DNA of 46,608 bases from an uncultured Acetobacteraceae bacterium (GCA_937873095.1 CALMVI010000030.1:1-46608), one strand, 5' to 3'. Positions 1 to 8,441 are shown, counted from the stretch's first letter. Numbers and translations are program-made. The notes: a model not told the origin generated them from the letters alone.

Positions 1-1
1 G

Positions 2-127
2 GACCTGTTCGACGGGCGCGACGAGGCGGCGGTCGCGCTGGCGCGGGTGCGGTGGCGGGCGGCCAAGGGGGGGGGGCACACTATCACTTATTGGCAGCAG
101 GGGGAGAGGGGGTGGGATAAGAAGTAG
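2..127 (+). CDS. holC: DNA polymerase III chi subunit, 3' end only
   Basis: The first 41 codons of the window read as the C-terminus of a HolC-like chi subunit, ending with TAG at 125-127. Chi links the clamp-loader complex to single-strand binding protein at the replication fork. The visible signature is a D-L-F-D-G-x-D segment, an amphipathic helix, then G-H-T-I-T-Y-W-Q-Q and a G-W-x-K-K end, which is the usual chi C-terminal pattern. The gene is cut by the window edge, so length, start and neighbours cannot be judged. A run of ten G (67-76) lies inside the reading frame and encodes Gly-Gly-Gly just before the conserved His. Recognition rests on a short stretch, so the call is good but not certain. 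Confidence 0.65.
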   Translation, partial: DLFDGRDEAAVALARVRWRAAKGGGHTITYWQQGERGWDKK

Positions 128-136
128 GTAAGAAGG

Positions 137-167
137 CCAGGGGTTCTGCCCCATAGGCGCGAACTTA
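137..167 (+). repeat. 31-bp element, left inverted copy
   Basis: This 31-bp stretch begins CCAGGGG and ends GCGCGAACTTA. Its reverse complement recurs at 1376-1406 with 25 of 31 positions identical. It starts 10 bp after the holC stop codon. The core has a GGGG..CCCC stem-like arrangement. It may be a 3'-end-linked repeat or the left boundary of an inserted segment carrying the HNH gene. Confidence 0.6.
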
Positions 168-391
168 TGCATCTGGGCCCAGCAAAATTGAGCTAACCGT
201 CGGTCGACCTGCTCTACGTATCCCGAGGGGACGTCTGCTTTCGACCCGAAGCCGGGCTCTAATGCCTCGGTCGGCAGCCCTGAAACCGACATCACCGTGT
301 AGCGCGGAAAAGCGAAGCGCCTTCCCCCGCAAGACGCTGGCGAGTATGGAGGCCGGATGCTGGACGGCGTGGCCTAAAGGGGATCAGACTG

Positions 392-1255
392 TTGGATCGA
401 GATGAGATCGCTGAGCATTTGGATACTTCGCTGCAATTGCCCGTAATAAAAGAGCGAGCTTACACAACAGAGTATCGAGCGCACGATTATCCATTTTACC
501 TGAAAAAGGCGAATAGGTGTCCGATCGTTTTGCACCCAGATGTAGCGGCGGACCTTCGCCAGCGACCAATCACCGGAGTCGACTTGGAGGACGCACTCTA
601 CCACAACTCAAATCTTGCAGAATTTCCTGCGCTGATTCCGGGTAAGGAAAAATGCGGTTACGACTTGCGCGTCAGAGATCTCGCGAGTCTGGAAGAGCTA
701 TTGACCAGGATTGGAGCTATTCCACGTGGCTTAACTAGCCCGGATACGCTCGCAGAGATAGACGACGCAGATGCGACTTTGAATGGCATATCGGAAACCG
801 AGCGCCGCGCTTTGATCCAGGCCCGGCTCGGACAGGGGTGCTTCCGCGATCGTCTTATGTCTTACTGGGAAGGTAAATGTGCCGTCACGGGAGTTGATAT
901 TCCAGAACTTCTGAGGGCGTCACACATCAAACCGTGGCGGTTGAGCGACAACTTTGAACGATTAGATCCGGAAAACGGTCTGCTTTTAACAGCGAATCTA
1001 GATGCTGCATTCGACCGGAATTTGGTATCTTTCAGCGATTCCGGCGCGATCCTCTTCTCAATGAAATTAGGGGCTGCCGCCTACCATATTCTCGGGATTG
1101 ACCCTGGAGCCTGTCTGACCAAGCCCCTCTCAGCCAAGCAGAAGTCTTTTCTTGAGCTGCACAGAAAAGCGGGTGGTTGGCAGGAAGTTGACCGTGTCTG
1201 TAGTATGTCCCTTGAGTTGAGACCAACGTTTCGTCGTGAGACAAAAGGCGTGTAG
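392..1255 (+). CDS. HNH endonuclease family protein
   Basis: A 287-residue protein whose C-terminal part (about residues 155-220) is an HNH nuclease domain of the HNH_2 type. Visible are G-K-C-A-V-T-G with Cys about 163, S-H-I-K-P-W with His about 178, then an N-G-L-L-L-T-A-N-L-D-A-A-F-D segment that completes the metal and DNA-cleavage site. The first 150 residues match nothing I recognise and may bind DNA or a partner. The start is a TTG at 392; no better ATG was seen, so the 5' end is uncertain. Base composition is clearly lower in GC than the flanking housekeeping genes. The gene lies alone between holC and trmJ, bracketed by inverted 31-bp elements. This suggests horizontal acquisition, possibly as a restriction or defence nuclease, but the target is unknown. 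Confidence 0.8.
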   Translation: MDRDEIAEHLDTSLQLPVIKERAYTTEYRAHDYPFYLKKANRCPIVLHPDVAADLRQRPITGVDLEDALYHNSNLAEFPALIPGKEKCGYDLRVRDLASLEELLTRIGAIPRGLTSPDTLAEIDDADATLNGISETERRALIQARLGQGCFRDRLMSYWEGKCAVTGVDIPELLRASHIKPWRLSDNFERLDPENGLLLTANLDAAFDRNLVSFSDSGAILFSMKLGAAAYHILGIDPGACLTKPLSAKQKSFLELHRKAGGWQEVDRVCSMSLELRPTFRRETKGV

Positions 1256-1375
1256 GCTTTGGATGCTCTGTTAAAGCTTGGCTGTATCGGCTTGTTTGAA
1301 GCGATGTCGAGGGGAACGGGCGATGCAGACTGCGTCCGGCTGACAAGTCACACACTATCGCGTCGCTACGAATCT

Positions 1376-1406
1376 TAAGTTCGCGCCCATGGGGCTTTGC
1401 TCCTGG
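1376..1406 (-). repeat. 31-bp element, right inverted copy
   Basis: Reverse-complement copy of the element at 137-167 (25 of 31 identical). On the minus strand it follows the trmJ stop codon by about 36 bp, just as the left copy follows holC, so both copies have the same orientation relative to the gene they trail. Confidence 0.6.
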
Positions 1407-1415
1407 ACCAAGCTA

Positions 1416-1428
1416 GGGTTTGAAACCC
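1416..1428 (-). terminator. Candidate hairpin after trmJ
   Basis: The palindrome GGGTTT-G-AAACCC lies 15 bp beyond the trmJ stop codon. It could form a small stem-loop that ends the cysS-trmJ transcript. The stem is short and no U-rich tract follows on the minus strand, so it is a weak candidate. Confidence 0.35.
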
Positions 1429-1442
1429 CAGGCTCCCGATGT

Positions 1443-2246
1443 TCAGATTTTCTCGATCATGTCTCGTTCCAGGCGGCCGCGTTGACGGCGGCCCAGGGCG
1501 AGTTCGGTGACGACGCCGTGCAGGGTGCGCAGCTCCTGCTCGGTGATCTCGCCGCGCTGGAACAGGTGGCGCAGGTTGCGCACCATGCCTGGGCGCTTGG
1601 GCGCGTTGCGCAGGAAGCCGCAGGCGTCGAGCTGGTCCACGAGGTGGGTGAGAAAATTCTCCAGCTTGGCCTTGGTGGCGACCTGCGTCTCGTTGGTCAT
1701 CAGCGTGCGGGGAAGTGTTTCGTCTGCCGTCTGCCACCACTCGTACGCCATCACCATCACGGCCTGCGCCAGGTTGAGCGAGGTGAAGGCGGGGTTCATC
1801 GGGTAGCGTATCAGCGCGTCGGCCTGGGCCATGTCGTCGTTGTCGAGCCCTGCCCGCTCCGGCCCGAACAGCAGGCCGCAGCTTAGCGCCCTGTTGCAGG
1901 CCTCTCGCAGTTCGGCGGCGGCGCCGCGCGCGGTCAGCACGGTTTTGACGATGTGGCGCGGCCTTGGACAGGTGGCGAAGACGCGGTGCAGGTCGGCCAC
2001 CGCATCCTGCACCGTGTCGTGCACGGTCAGCGCATCGAGCAGGCGTTGCGCGCCGGACGCGTTGTTCCACGCGCGCTGCTGCGGCCAGCCGTCGCGCGGG
2101 GCGACCAGGCGGAGGTGGAACAGCCCGCCATTGGCCATGGCGCGCGCGACCGCGCCGATGTTGTCGGCCAGTTGCGGGCGTACCAGGATGACGACGGGGC
2201 TGTGTCCGATCGGGCGCAGGTCCGCCCCGCCATCCCGGCCGGTCAC
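1443..2246 (-). CDS. trmJ: TrmJ-type tRNA/rRNA 2'-O-methyltransferase (SpoU family)
   Basis: A 267-residue SPOUT-class methyltransferase that would transfer a methyl group from S-adenosylmethionine to a ribose 2'-OH, most likely at tRNA wobble-proximal position 32 as for TrmJ. The three SpoU motifs are visible: N-I-G-A-V-A-R-A near residue 35, L-L-F-G-P-E-R-A-G-L near residue 125 and S-L-N-L-A-Q-A-V near residue 155, which together build the trefoil-knot cofactor site. A C-terminal helical extension of about 90 residues is typical of TrmJ. The start is GTG at 2246, overlapping the cysS stop (GTGA), so the two genes are translationally coupled. RNA specificity is inferred from family resemblance and not from any substrate-defining residue. 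Confidence 0.85.
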   Translation of the reverse strand: MTGRDGGADLRPIGHSPVVILVRPQLADNIGAVARAMANGGLFHLRLVAPRDGWPQQRAWNNASGAQRLLDALTVHDTVQDAVADLHRVFATCPRPRHIVKTVLTARGAAAELREACNRALSCGLLFGPERAGLDNDDMAQADALIRYPMNPAFTSLNLAQAVMVMAYEWWQTADETLPRTLMTNETQVATKAKLENFLTHLVDQLDACGFLRNAPKRPGMVRNLRHLFQRGEITEQELRTLHGVVTELALGRRQRGRLERDMIEKI

Positions 2247-3589
2247 GCGCGGCGCCAGGTTGTGCCGGTGGGAGAGTCTTCGAGGATGATGCCCTGGTTC
2301 GCCAGCGCCTGACGTATGCCGTCGGCAAGCTCGAAATTTCGTGCCTTGCGAGCTTCCAGCCGTTCAGAGATTGCCGCATCTATCGTCTGATTCGCACCGC
2401 CGCGGAACCAGTTTTCTGGTGACATCTGCAGCAATCCCAGCAGCTCTCCTGTCGCGAGGAGTCTTGACGACGCTTCACGATCACCCTCCATCGCGGCGTC
2501 TGCCAACAGTCGCATCGACCCAATTGCTCCAGGCGTGTTGAGGTCGTTGCACAACGCCTCAGTCGCCCCGGCTCCGGCGTTGAGAGGCAAATCGGGTGGC
2601 GTGCGTTCGAGCGCACGATAGAATCGATCCATTTCAAGTCTGGCTCTCAGCAGATCAGGAAACGTGAAATCCAGCACCGCGCGGTAGTGCGTGCGCAGGA
2701 TTGACAGCCGCACCGCTTCGGCCGGCGCGCGCGCCAGCACGTCGCGCAGGGTGAAGAAATTGCCTGCGCTCTTCGACATCTTCGCGCCGTTCACCTGCAG
2801 CATGCCGTTATGCAGCCACACGCGCGCGAACTTGCTATCCGGGAACGCGCACAGGCTTTGCGCGCGCTCGTTCTCGTGGTGCGGAAACAGCAGGTCGGAA
2901 CCGCCGCCATGGATGTCGAAGCTCTCGCCCAGATAGCGCCATGCCATGGCGCTGCACTCGACATGCCACCCCGGCCGGCCGCGGCCCCACGGGCTGTCCC
3001 AGCCCGGCTGGTCCGGCGTGGACGGCTTCCACAGTACGAAATCGCCTGGGTCGCGCTTGTAGGGTGCGACCTCCACGCGCGCGCCGGCCAGCAGATCTTC
3101 CGGGCTGCGGCCGGACAGGGTGCCGTACTGCGCGTAGCTGGCCACCGCGAACAGCACGTGGCCCTCGGCCTCGTAGGCGTGGCCGCCGGCGATCAGCCGT
3201 TTGATCACCTGCACCATCTCCGGCACGTGCGCGGTGGCACGCGGCTCCTCGGTGGGCGGCAGGTTGCCGATGGCCGCCATGTCGGCGTGGTAGTCGCGCG
3301 TGGTGCGGGCGGTGACCGCGTCGATCGTCTCGTTGTTCTCGGCGGCGCGCGCCGCAATCTTGTCGTCCACGTCGGTGATGTTGCGCACGTAGGTGACGCA
3401 CGCGTCCGAATACAGCGTGCGCAGCAACCGGAACACGACGTCGAACACCACGGTGGAACGCACGTTCCCCAGATGCGGCAGGTCGTACACGGTTGGGCCG
3501 CACACGTACATGCGCACGTTATTCGGGTCGGCAGGGGAGAACGGCTCGCGCCCGCGGGTGGCGCTGTTATAGAGGACCAGGTCCGGCAT
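2243..3589 (-). CDS. cysS: Cysteinyl-tRNA synthetase
   Basis: A 448-residue class I aminoacyl-tRNA synthetase that charges tRNA-Cys in the cytosol. The N-terminal catalytic domain shows Y-V-C-G-P-T-V-Y with a zinc-binding Cys near residue 30, followed by the HIGH-type H-L-G-N. The adenylate-binding W-H-V-E-C-S, with a further zinc Cys, lies near residue 210, the H-H-E-N-E zinc/substrate motif near residue 240, and K-M-S-K-S near residue 270. The C-terminal part is the anticodon-binding helical bundle. Length matches the family. ATG start at 3589. The gene is upstream of trmJ in a two-gene operon and divergent from the Nramp-type transporter. Confidence 0.97.
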   Translation of the reverse strand: MPDLVLYNSATRGREPFSPADPNNVRMYVCGPTVYDLPHLGNVRSTVVFDVVFRLLRTLYSDACVTYVRNITDVDDKIAARAAENNETIDAVTARTTRDYHADMAAIGNLPPTEEPRATAHVPEMVQVIKRLIAGGHAYEAEGHVLFAVASYAQYGTLSGRSPEDLLAGARVEVAPYKRDPGDFVLWKPSTPDQPGWDSPWGRGRPGWHVECSAMAWRYLGESFDIHGGGSDLLFPHHENERAQSLCAFPDSKFARVWLHNGMLQVNGAKMSKSAGNFFTLRDVLARAPAEAVRLSILRTHYRAVLDFTFPDLLRARLEMDRFYRALERTPPDLPLNAGAGATEALCNDLNTPGAIGSMRLLADAAMEGDREASSRLLATGELLGLLQMSPENWFRGGANQTIDAAISERLEARKARNFELADGIRQALANQGIILEDSPTGTTWRRA

Positions 3590-3648
3590 GGTGGCGGGTT
3601 GTGCGGAAAATCGGCCCCGCGCGCAATGCGGCCGCCTGGCCCCCGACG

Positions 3649-3677
3649 TTGACAGCGCGAGGCGGGTGGCCTAGCTC
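3649..3677 (+). promoter_or_regulatory. Candidate sigma-70-type promoter of the transporter gene
   Basis: A perfect -35 box TTGACA (3649-3654) is followed after 17 bp by TAGCTC (3672-3677) as a weak -10. It points to the transporter start at 3701, and transcription would begin inside the palindrome at 3682-3696. The -35 and the spacing are good; the -10 is poor. Confidence 0.5.
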
Positions 3678-3681
3678 AAGT

Positions 3682-3696
3682 TGCGAACGGTTCGCA
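3682..3696. promoter_or_regulatory. 7-1-7 palindrome, Fur/Mur-like operator
   Basis: TGCGAAC-G-GTTCGCA is a perfect inverted repeat with a one-base centre. It lies between the candidate -10 and the GTG start of the Nramp-type gene. The geometry is that of Fur-family boxes, and the TGC..GCA ends resemble alphaproteobacterial Fur/Mur sites. Binding of a Fur-family regulator with Fe or Mn would block transcription. Regulator identity is inferred. Confidence 0.55.
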
Positions 3697-3700
3697 TCTT

Positions 3701-4966
3701 GTGGCGGAGATACCATTGCTCGACCAAGCCGCCCTACGGCCAGCAACGACGCGGCTCGCCAGGTCGCTCGCGGTGTTCGGGCCGGGGCTGGTGGTGATGC
3801 TGGCCGACACCGATGTCGGCTCCATCATCACCGCGGGCCAGAGCGGCACCCAGTTCGGCTATCGCCTGCTGTTGCAGCAGCTGATCCTGGTGCCGATCCT
3901 CTACATGGTTCAGGAGCTGACGGTGCGGCTCGGCATCTTCACCGGCCGCGGGCACGGGGAGCTGATCCGCGACACGTTCGGCCGCTTCTGGGCCTGGCTC
4001 TCGGCGGCGGGCCTGGCGGTGGCGACGGCGGGGGCGCTGCTGACCGAGTTTTCCGGCGTGGCGGGGGTGGGCGAGCTCTACGGCGTGTCACGCTCGGTCA
4101 CCCTGCCGCTTGCCGCGGCGGCCCTGCTGGCCGTGGTGCTGACCGGGTCTTACCGCCGGGTGGAGCGGGCGGCCATCGTGGTCGGGCTGTTCGAGTTCGC
4201 CTTCTTCTACGTGGCCTGGGCCGCCCACCCCTCGTTGCACGAGTTGGGGCGCGGGGCGGTCAGCATTCCTTGGACCGACCCGAAATACCTGTATCTGTCG
4301 GCGGCCAATATCGGCGCCGTCATCATGCCGTGGATGGTGTTCTACCAGCAATCGGCGGTTGCCGACAAGAAGCTGCGGCCCGAGCACTACACGGCGGCCC
4401 GGTGGGACACTGCGGCGGGCGCGCTGCTGACGCAGCTGGTCATGGGCGCGGTGCTGATCGCCTGCGCGGCCACGATCGGCGCCCGCAACCCGAACGCCTC
4501 GCTGACCAGTGTCGGCGAGATGAGCCAGGCGCTCACCCCGTTCATGGGCGAGGGTGCGGGCAAGCTGGTGTTCTCGCTGGGCGTGCTGGGGGCGGGGCTG
4601 GTGGCGGCGATCGTGGCCTCCCTGGCGCTGGCCTGGGGCGTGGGTGAGGTCGCCGGCTATCAGCGCTCGCTCGAGCTGCGTCCGTTGCAGGCGCGCTGGT
4701 TCTACGGCGTGTATGCCGCCTGCGTGGTGGCCGGCGCGGCGCTGGTGGATCTGTGGCCCAACCTGGTCTCGCTCAATGTGGGCGTGCAGGTGATGAACGC
4801 CTTGCTGCTGCCGCTGGTGCTCGGATTCCTGATCGCGCTGGCCATCTTCAGCCTGCCGGCCGAGTGCCGCCTGAGGGGCTGGTACATGTGGGTGGTGATC
4901 GTCGTCGCCTCGCTGACGACGGCCCTGGGCGTGTTCGGCGGCCTGCAGGGCGCGGGGCTGGTGTAG
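3701..4966 (+). CDS. Nramp-family divalent metal transporter with atypical metal-site motif
   Basis: A 421-residue integral membrane protein with about 11 hydrophobic segments, of the Nramp/MntH family, which import divalent metals with protons. The helix-1 region reads L-A-D-T-D-V-G-S (residues 34-41). The canonical D-P-G-N is replaced by D-V-G-S, so the Asp ligand is kept while the Asn is lost. Helix 6 reads I-M-P-W-M near residue 209: the Met-Pro pair is kept but the usual His-Asn is replaced by Trp-Met. The substrate may therefore differ from classical Mn/Fe, for example Mg as in the divergent NRMT branch, but that is inference. GTG start at 3701. The upstream promoter and Fur-like palindrome argue for metal-responsive control. 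It stands alone, convergent with the exosortase gene. Confidence 0.85.
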   Translation: MAEIPLLDQAALRPATTRLARSLAVFGPGLVVMLADTDVGSIITAGQSGTQFGYRLLLQQLILVPILYMVQELTVRLGIFTGRGHGELIRDTFGRFWAWLSAAGLAVATAGALLTEFSGVAGVGELYGVSRSVTLPLAAAALLAVVLTGSYRRVERAAIVVGLFEFAFFYVAWAAHPSLHELGRGAVSIPWTDPKYLYLSAANIGAVIMPWMVFYQQSAVADKKLRPEHYTAARWDTAAGALLTQLVMGAVLIACAATIGARNPNASLTSVGEMSQALTPFMGEGAGKLVFSLGVLGAGLVAAIVASLALAWGVGEVAGYQRSLELRPLQARWFYGVYAACVVAGAALVDLWPNLVSLNVGVQVMNALLLPLVLGFLIALAIFSLPAECRLRGWYMWVVIVVASLTTALGVFGGLQGAGLV

Positions 4967-5094
4967 CGGTCCGGCGGCCGCGGGCGGCTGCGAGTGGCGC
5001 GCGTTCAGCCTCAGACCGTATGATCGGCAGGCGCTGTGGCCGTCTGAGTGGGGTTGTTCACTCCCGCCTGTTTCCAGCCTGCATCGGACCGGCT

Positions 5095-6522
5095 CTACGG
5101 AGACAGCTTGCTGAGGACCGCCTTCAAGGCGTCCTCCTCGCCTATGGCATCGATCATCCTTACGGCTCGCGCCAGCGGCGGTGGACCCTGGGCGCCTGCG
5201 ACCATGTCGCGCATCATGCGGAGTCGGTCGTGCAAACCCCCCACGCCCTGCTCGCCATCGACCTGAACCGCATAGGCGGCGATCCGGCCGGTCTCTCTGG
5301 CGCGCACCAGCATCCAGGGCGGCGACCCTGGCAGTGCTGCGCGCCAGACCTGGGAGTCGAGGTCCTCGCCCAGTCCGGACGACGCCGCTGCCCTTGCCGC
5401 ACCCACGATCCGTGCCGGGTCTGCCCGGCGGGACAGCGCCACGTCCACGACGCGCACGATCTGTCCGTTGCAGCGGAACTCCCACGTGCCCACGGCGCCC
5501 TCGATGCCGCCGGATGCCGCCATGCAACCGGGCGGCGGCGCCAGACGTGGCGGGGCCAGCAGCGCTTCGGTGGGCGGGCCGCGGTCGGACAGGACCGGTC
5601 CGGCCAGGGCGCAGAGCACGACGGCGCCGCAGGCTGCAGCAGCGACTGCGGGTCTGGCCGGGGTGGCGCGGACGGGCGCCAATGGGCTGTCCAGCACCGG
5701 TATCTCCCGAAACGGCAGCCCGGCCATCGCCAGCAGCACGATGACGAACGAGAAGAACACCCAGCCATAGATGACATGGTCGGCGGCGCCCGCCTGTGCG
5801 CTGCCCAGCGCATGCCCCAGCAACACGATGCCGAGCGCGCGAACGCCGTTGGCGAGGACGGGAACCACGCAGGACACCGCGATGAAACAGGCCCGCCGGC
5901 CTGGCGAGCGGAACATGGTCAGCGCGTACAGCACGCCGAACGCCACGGACGCGATCAGAAAGCGCAGCCCCGCACAGGCTTCGGCCACGTAGAAGACGCC
6001 TTCCGGTATGGTGATCTGGAAGCTGTCCGCATCGAACGGCACATCCAGCGCCCGCAGACCGAACGCGACGAAGCTCGCTGTGAAACTCTGCAGCGCGGGT
6101 GTCAGGAACGCGCCGAACGGCACCAGGAACACGAGGTAGAGGAACGCAGCCGACAAGCCCCACCAGAGCCGCCAGCCCAGCGCCGCCAGCAGCAGTATGA
6201 GCACGAAGCCCAACGCTGCCAGTTGCCGCCCTTCCATGATCCCCAGCCAGCGGGAGACGAGCCAGACCGACGCAAGCGGGACGGCAAGCAGGGCTGGCCA
6301 CAAGACGGCGTGCGCGGCCACCGCCTGCACGACCGCCCGACGCTCCCACAGCAGCCAGGCCACGATCGGCAAAACCAGCCAGCAATGGCCATAGGCCGTC
6401 GAACTTGACCAGACAGAGACGGCCGCGGCGATTTCGGGGCGGAATACCAGGCACAGCGTGGCCACTCCGGCAGCGGCGATCAGCCACGTGGCCGTGTTGC
6501 GCCCGGCGTGCCGCGCCGTCAT
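5095..6522 (-). CDS. xrtA: Exosortase A fused to an EpsI-type domain
   Basis: A 475-residue membrane protein. Residues about 10-275 carry eight or so hydrophobic segments and the exosortase catalytic triad: Cys183 in E-A-C-A-G-L-R, Arg228 in N-G-V-R-A-L-G, and His249 in A-D-H-V-I-Y-G-W. Exosortase A (EpsH-like) is a transpeptidase-type enzyme that recognises the C-terminal PEP-CTERM signal of exported proteins. After a further hydrophobic segment (about 288-310), residues about 320-475 look like EpsI (DUF3485), a periplasmic domain that in other genomes is often a separate gene. The start is ATG at 6522, overlapping the FemAB stop (ATGA). It is the last gene of the minus-strand XrtA operon. 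No protein with a PEP-CTERM tail was seen in this window, so substrates must lie elsewhere. Confidence 0.92.
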   Translation of the reverse strand: MTARHAGRNTATWLIAAAGVATLCLVFRPEIAAAVSVWSSSTAYGHCWLVLPIVAWLLWERRAVVQAVAAHAVLWPALLAVPLASVWLVSRWLGIMEGRQLAALGFVLILLLAALGWRLWWGLSAAFLYLVFLVPFGAFLTPALQSFTASFVAFGLRALDVPFDADSFQITIPEGVFYVAEACAGLRFLIASVAFGVLYALTMFRSPGRRACFIAVSCVVPVLANGVRALGIVLLGHALGSAQAGAADHVIYGWVFFSFVIVLLAMAGLPFREIPVLDSPLAPVRATPARPAVAAAACGAVVLCALAGPVLSDRGPPTEALLAPPRLAPPPGCMAASGGIEGAVGTWEFRCNGQIVRVVDVALSRRADPARIVGAARAAASSGLGEDLDSQVWRAALPGSPPWMLVRARETGRIAAYAVQVDGEQGVGGLHDRLRMMRDMVAGAQGPPPLARAVRMIDAIGEEDALKAVLSKLSP

Positions 6523-7559
6523 CCGACGCCCCTGACCAGCATCGGGCCCACCAGCTTGGTCACCGGCAACGGCAGGCGTTTCCACGCCGCGATCATCAGC
6601 CGGTATTTCGGGTTGAGCGGGTTGACGTCCGGAATGGTTTGCCCTGGCGCCAGCTTGAACCGGTATGACAGTGCGGTCGGTGCAAAGCCCCAGTTTTTCT
6701 TGAAGGCGTAGGCGCCGGTGCCCTGTTTGCTGCGGCCGAAATCGAACAGGCGGCAGCCGCGGGCCGCCGCTCTGCGCATCACCTCCCAATACATGAAGTC
6801 GTTGGCGTAGCAGCTGCGCGCCGCTTCCGTTCCGCCGCCGTAATACGGGATGACCTCGTCGCGCCAATAAAAATTCATCACCGACGCGACCGGCACGTCT
6901 TTGTCCTGCACGGTGACGACGTCGAGGGCCGTGCCGAACGTGTCTGCCAGGATGCGGAAATACTTGCGGGCGAAGACGGGCGTGCCAAGGTTGCGGACGC
7001 TCTGCGCGTAGATGGCGTAAAGTTGGTCGACGTTGCGGCCGACGGAGGCCGTCAAGCCACGCTCGATCCCCTTGCGCACGACGGCCCTCTGCTTGCGCGG
7101 TATGGCCTTGAGGTTGACGTCATCGTCGGCCACGATTGCGCGCCGGAACGTGACGTAAAGCGCGTCGCGTGGCTGCCAGGTATCGTCCAGCCAGTCACTG
7201 GCGGGCGGCTCCAGGTAGCGGAACTCGCAGACGCGCGCGCCCAGCTTTGCCCGTAGCATGGCCGCATGCTCCGCCAGCGCGCGTGCCGCTTCAGCATGCG
7301 CGGCAAGCGGACCGCCATAGACGCAGAACGGATTGCTGATCAGCATGTGTCCGAACAGTCGGGTGCGCACTTGCACGAGCGGCAAAACGCCGACGACCGC
7401 GCCGTCCTGCTCGGCCATCACGTAATGCGAGCGATGGGCGAAGGATGTTTCGATCACGCGCCGCCAGGCAGCAAGGTGGAAGAAAGTGGCAGCCGTTTGG
7501 GCGCGCACGAAGGCGTCCCAGGCCGTCGGATCGGGGCCGAGTGGCACCACCCGGATCAA
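6519..7559 (-). CDS. FemAB-like protein, XrtA/PEP-CTERM system associated
   Basis: A 346-residue GNAT-fold protein of the FemAB/BioF2-acyltransferase type that accompanies exosortase A loci. Motifs visible include R-K-Q-R-A-V-V-R-K-G-I near residue 155 and the C-terminal G-C-R-L-F-D-F-G-R-S-K-Q-G-T-G-A-Y-x-F-K-K-N-W-G-F segment, typical of this subgroup. Classical Fem proteins add amino acids from aminoacyl-tRNA to peptidoglycan precursors. The role here is unknown and may be modification of the polysaccharide or of the sorted protein. The start is TTG at 7559, in a TTGA overlap with the deacetylase stop; GTG codons a few residues later are alternatives. It is also coupled to xrtA downstream. 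Confidence 0.88.
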   Translation of the reverse strand: MIRVVPLGPDPTAWDAFVRAQTAATFFHLAAWRRVIETSFAHRSHYVMAEQDGAVVGVLPLVQVRTRLFGHMLISNPFCVYGGPLAAHAEAARALAEHAAMLRAKLGARVCEFRYLEPPASDWLDDTWQPRDALYVTFRRAIVADDDVNLKAIPRKQRAVVRKGIERGLTASVGRNVDQLYAIYAQSVRNLGTPVFARKYFRILADTFGTALDVVTVQDKDVPVASVMNFYWRDEVIPYYGGGTEAARSCYANDFMYWEVMRRAAARGCRLFDFGRSKQGTGAYAFKKNWGFAPTALSYRFKLAPGQTIPDVNPLNPKYRLMIAAWKRLPLPVTKLVGPMLVRGVG

Positions 7560-8434
7560 GGCCGCACAAGCTCCGCCTCAAACACCCGGTCGACCCGGCT
7601 CCAGGCAAAATCGCGCAGCAGATTTCTTACGCGTCCGGCGGTGCGGGCGATGTTGACGTAGTGCCGAAACTTGGCAGTTGACGGCGCGGCATCGACCCTA
7701 GGCTGACCGTCATCGATCTCCCAGGGATGGGTGTAGAACACGCCCGGGACGCGGTCCTGTCGGTTGAAACGGCGGAGGCCGGCGCGAAAGATGCCGTAGG
7801 GCAGGAGGCGAAAATAGCCGCCGCCCGAGCACGGAAGGTTGCGACCGCCGAGGCGTATGGTGGTCATCGGGATTTCGAGCAGTGCGCCGCCCGACACGCG
7901 GTGTGGGAAACGCGGGGCGTCGGGCACGCCGTACAGGTCGTGCTTGATCGGGTAGATGCTGGAGCTGTAGTCGTAGCCTTCCTCGGCGAGGACATCGAAT
8001 GCCCAAAGGTTGCGGCCGTTGATCGAGAAGGTGGGCGCTCGGTATCCCCGCACGGCGACGCCGCCCAGTGCTTCAAGCTGGTACTTGGCGCGGCGGACGT
8101 CCTGGCGAAATTCATCGGGCGACTGCTCGTGGGCGAGGCGGTGTTCATACCCGTGGCTGGCCAGTTCGTGTCCTGCAGCGACGATCTGGCGCACCAGCGC
8201 GGGGTAACGGTCCGCGACCCATCCAAGGGTGAAGAACGTGGCCTGTACGCCGGCATCGGCGAACATGGCCAGGAACCGTTCGGTGTTGGCTTGCACACGG
8301 CACGGTAGCCCGTCCCACTGCGCGCGTGCGATGACGCCGGCAAACGCCTGGACCTGGAACCAGTCCTCCACGTCCACGGTCATAGCGTTGACGACACGTG
8401 GCGCCGCCAGGTCGGATCTTGGGGCGTGGTGCAT
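7556..8434 (-). CDS. XrtA-system polysaccharide deacetylase (NodB/CE4 family)
   Basis: A 292-residue carbohydrate esterase of family 4, expected to remove acetyl groups from N-acetylated sugars of the exopolysaccharide. The first motif is T-V-D-V-E-D-W near residue 20, with the metal-binding Asp. The second is H-E-L-A-S-H-G-Y-E-H near residue 88, with the metal His pair. A R-A-P-T-F-S motif lies near residue 130. The C-terminal Y-T-H-P-W-E-I-D segment belongs to the DUF3473 extension that marks the exosortase-linked subgroup. No signal peptide is evident, so it may act in the cytosol or be exported by an unrecognised route. It lies 7 bp after the barrel gene and overlaps the FemAB gene. Confidence 0.92.
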   Translation of the reverse strand: MHHAPRSDLAAPRVVNAMTVDVEDWFQVQAFAGVIARAQWDGLPCRVQANTERFLAMFADAGVQATFFTLGWVADRYPALVRQIVAAGHELASHGYEHRLAHEQSPDEFRQDVRRAKYQLEALGGVAVRGYRAPTFSINGRNLWAFDVLAEEGYDYSSSIYPIKHDLYGVPDAPRFPHRVSGGALLEIPMTTIRLGGRNLPCSGGGYFRLLPYGIFRAGLRRFNRQDRVPGVFYTHPWEIDDGQPRVDAAPSTAKFRHYVNIARTAGRVRNLLRDFAWSRVDRVFEAELVRP

Positions 8435-8441
8435 CGTCCGT

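Noticed and set aside
4753-6408. Plus-strand frame of 551 codons opposite the exosortase gene
   Set aside because: Composition-biased shadow; the minus strand has the catalytic Cys, Arg and His of XrtA.
4088-6487. Very long minus-strand frame (about 800 codons) across the transporter and exosortase genes
   Set aside because: It lies in another frame of two well-supported genes and its translation is Arg/Ala/Gly-rich without motifs; typical high-GC shadow.
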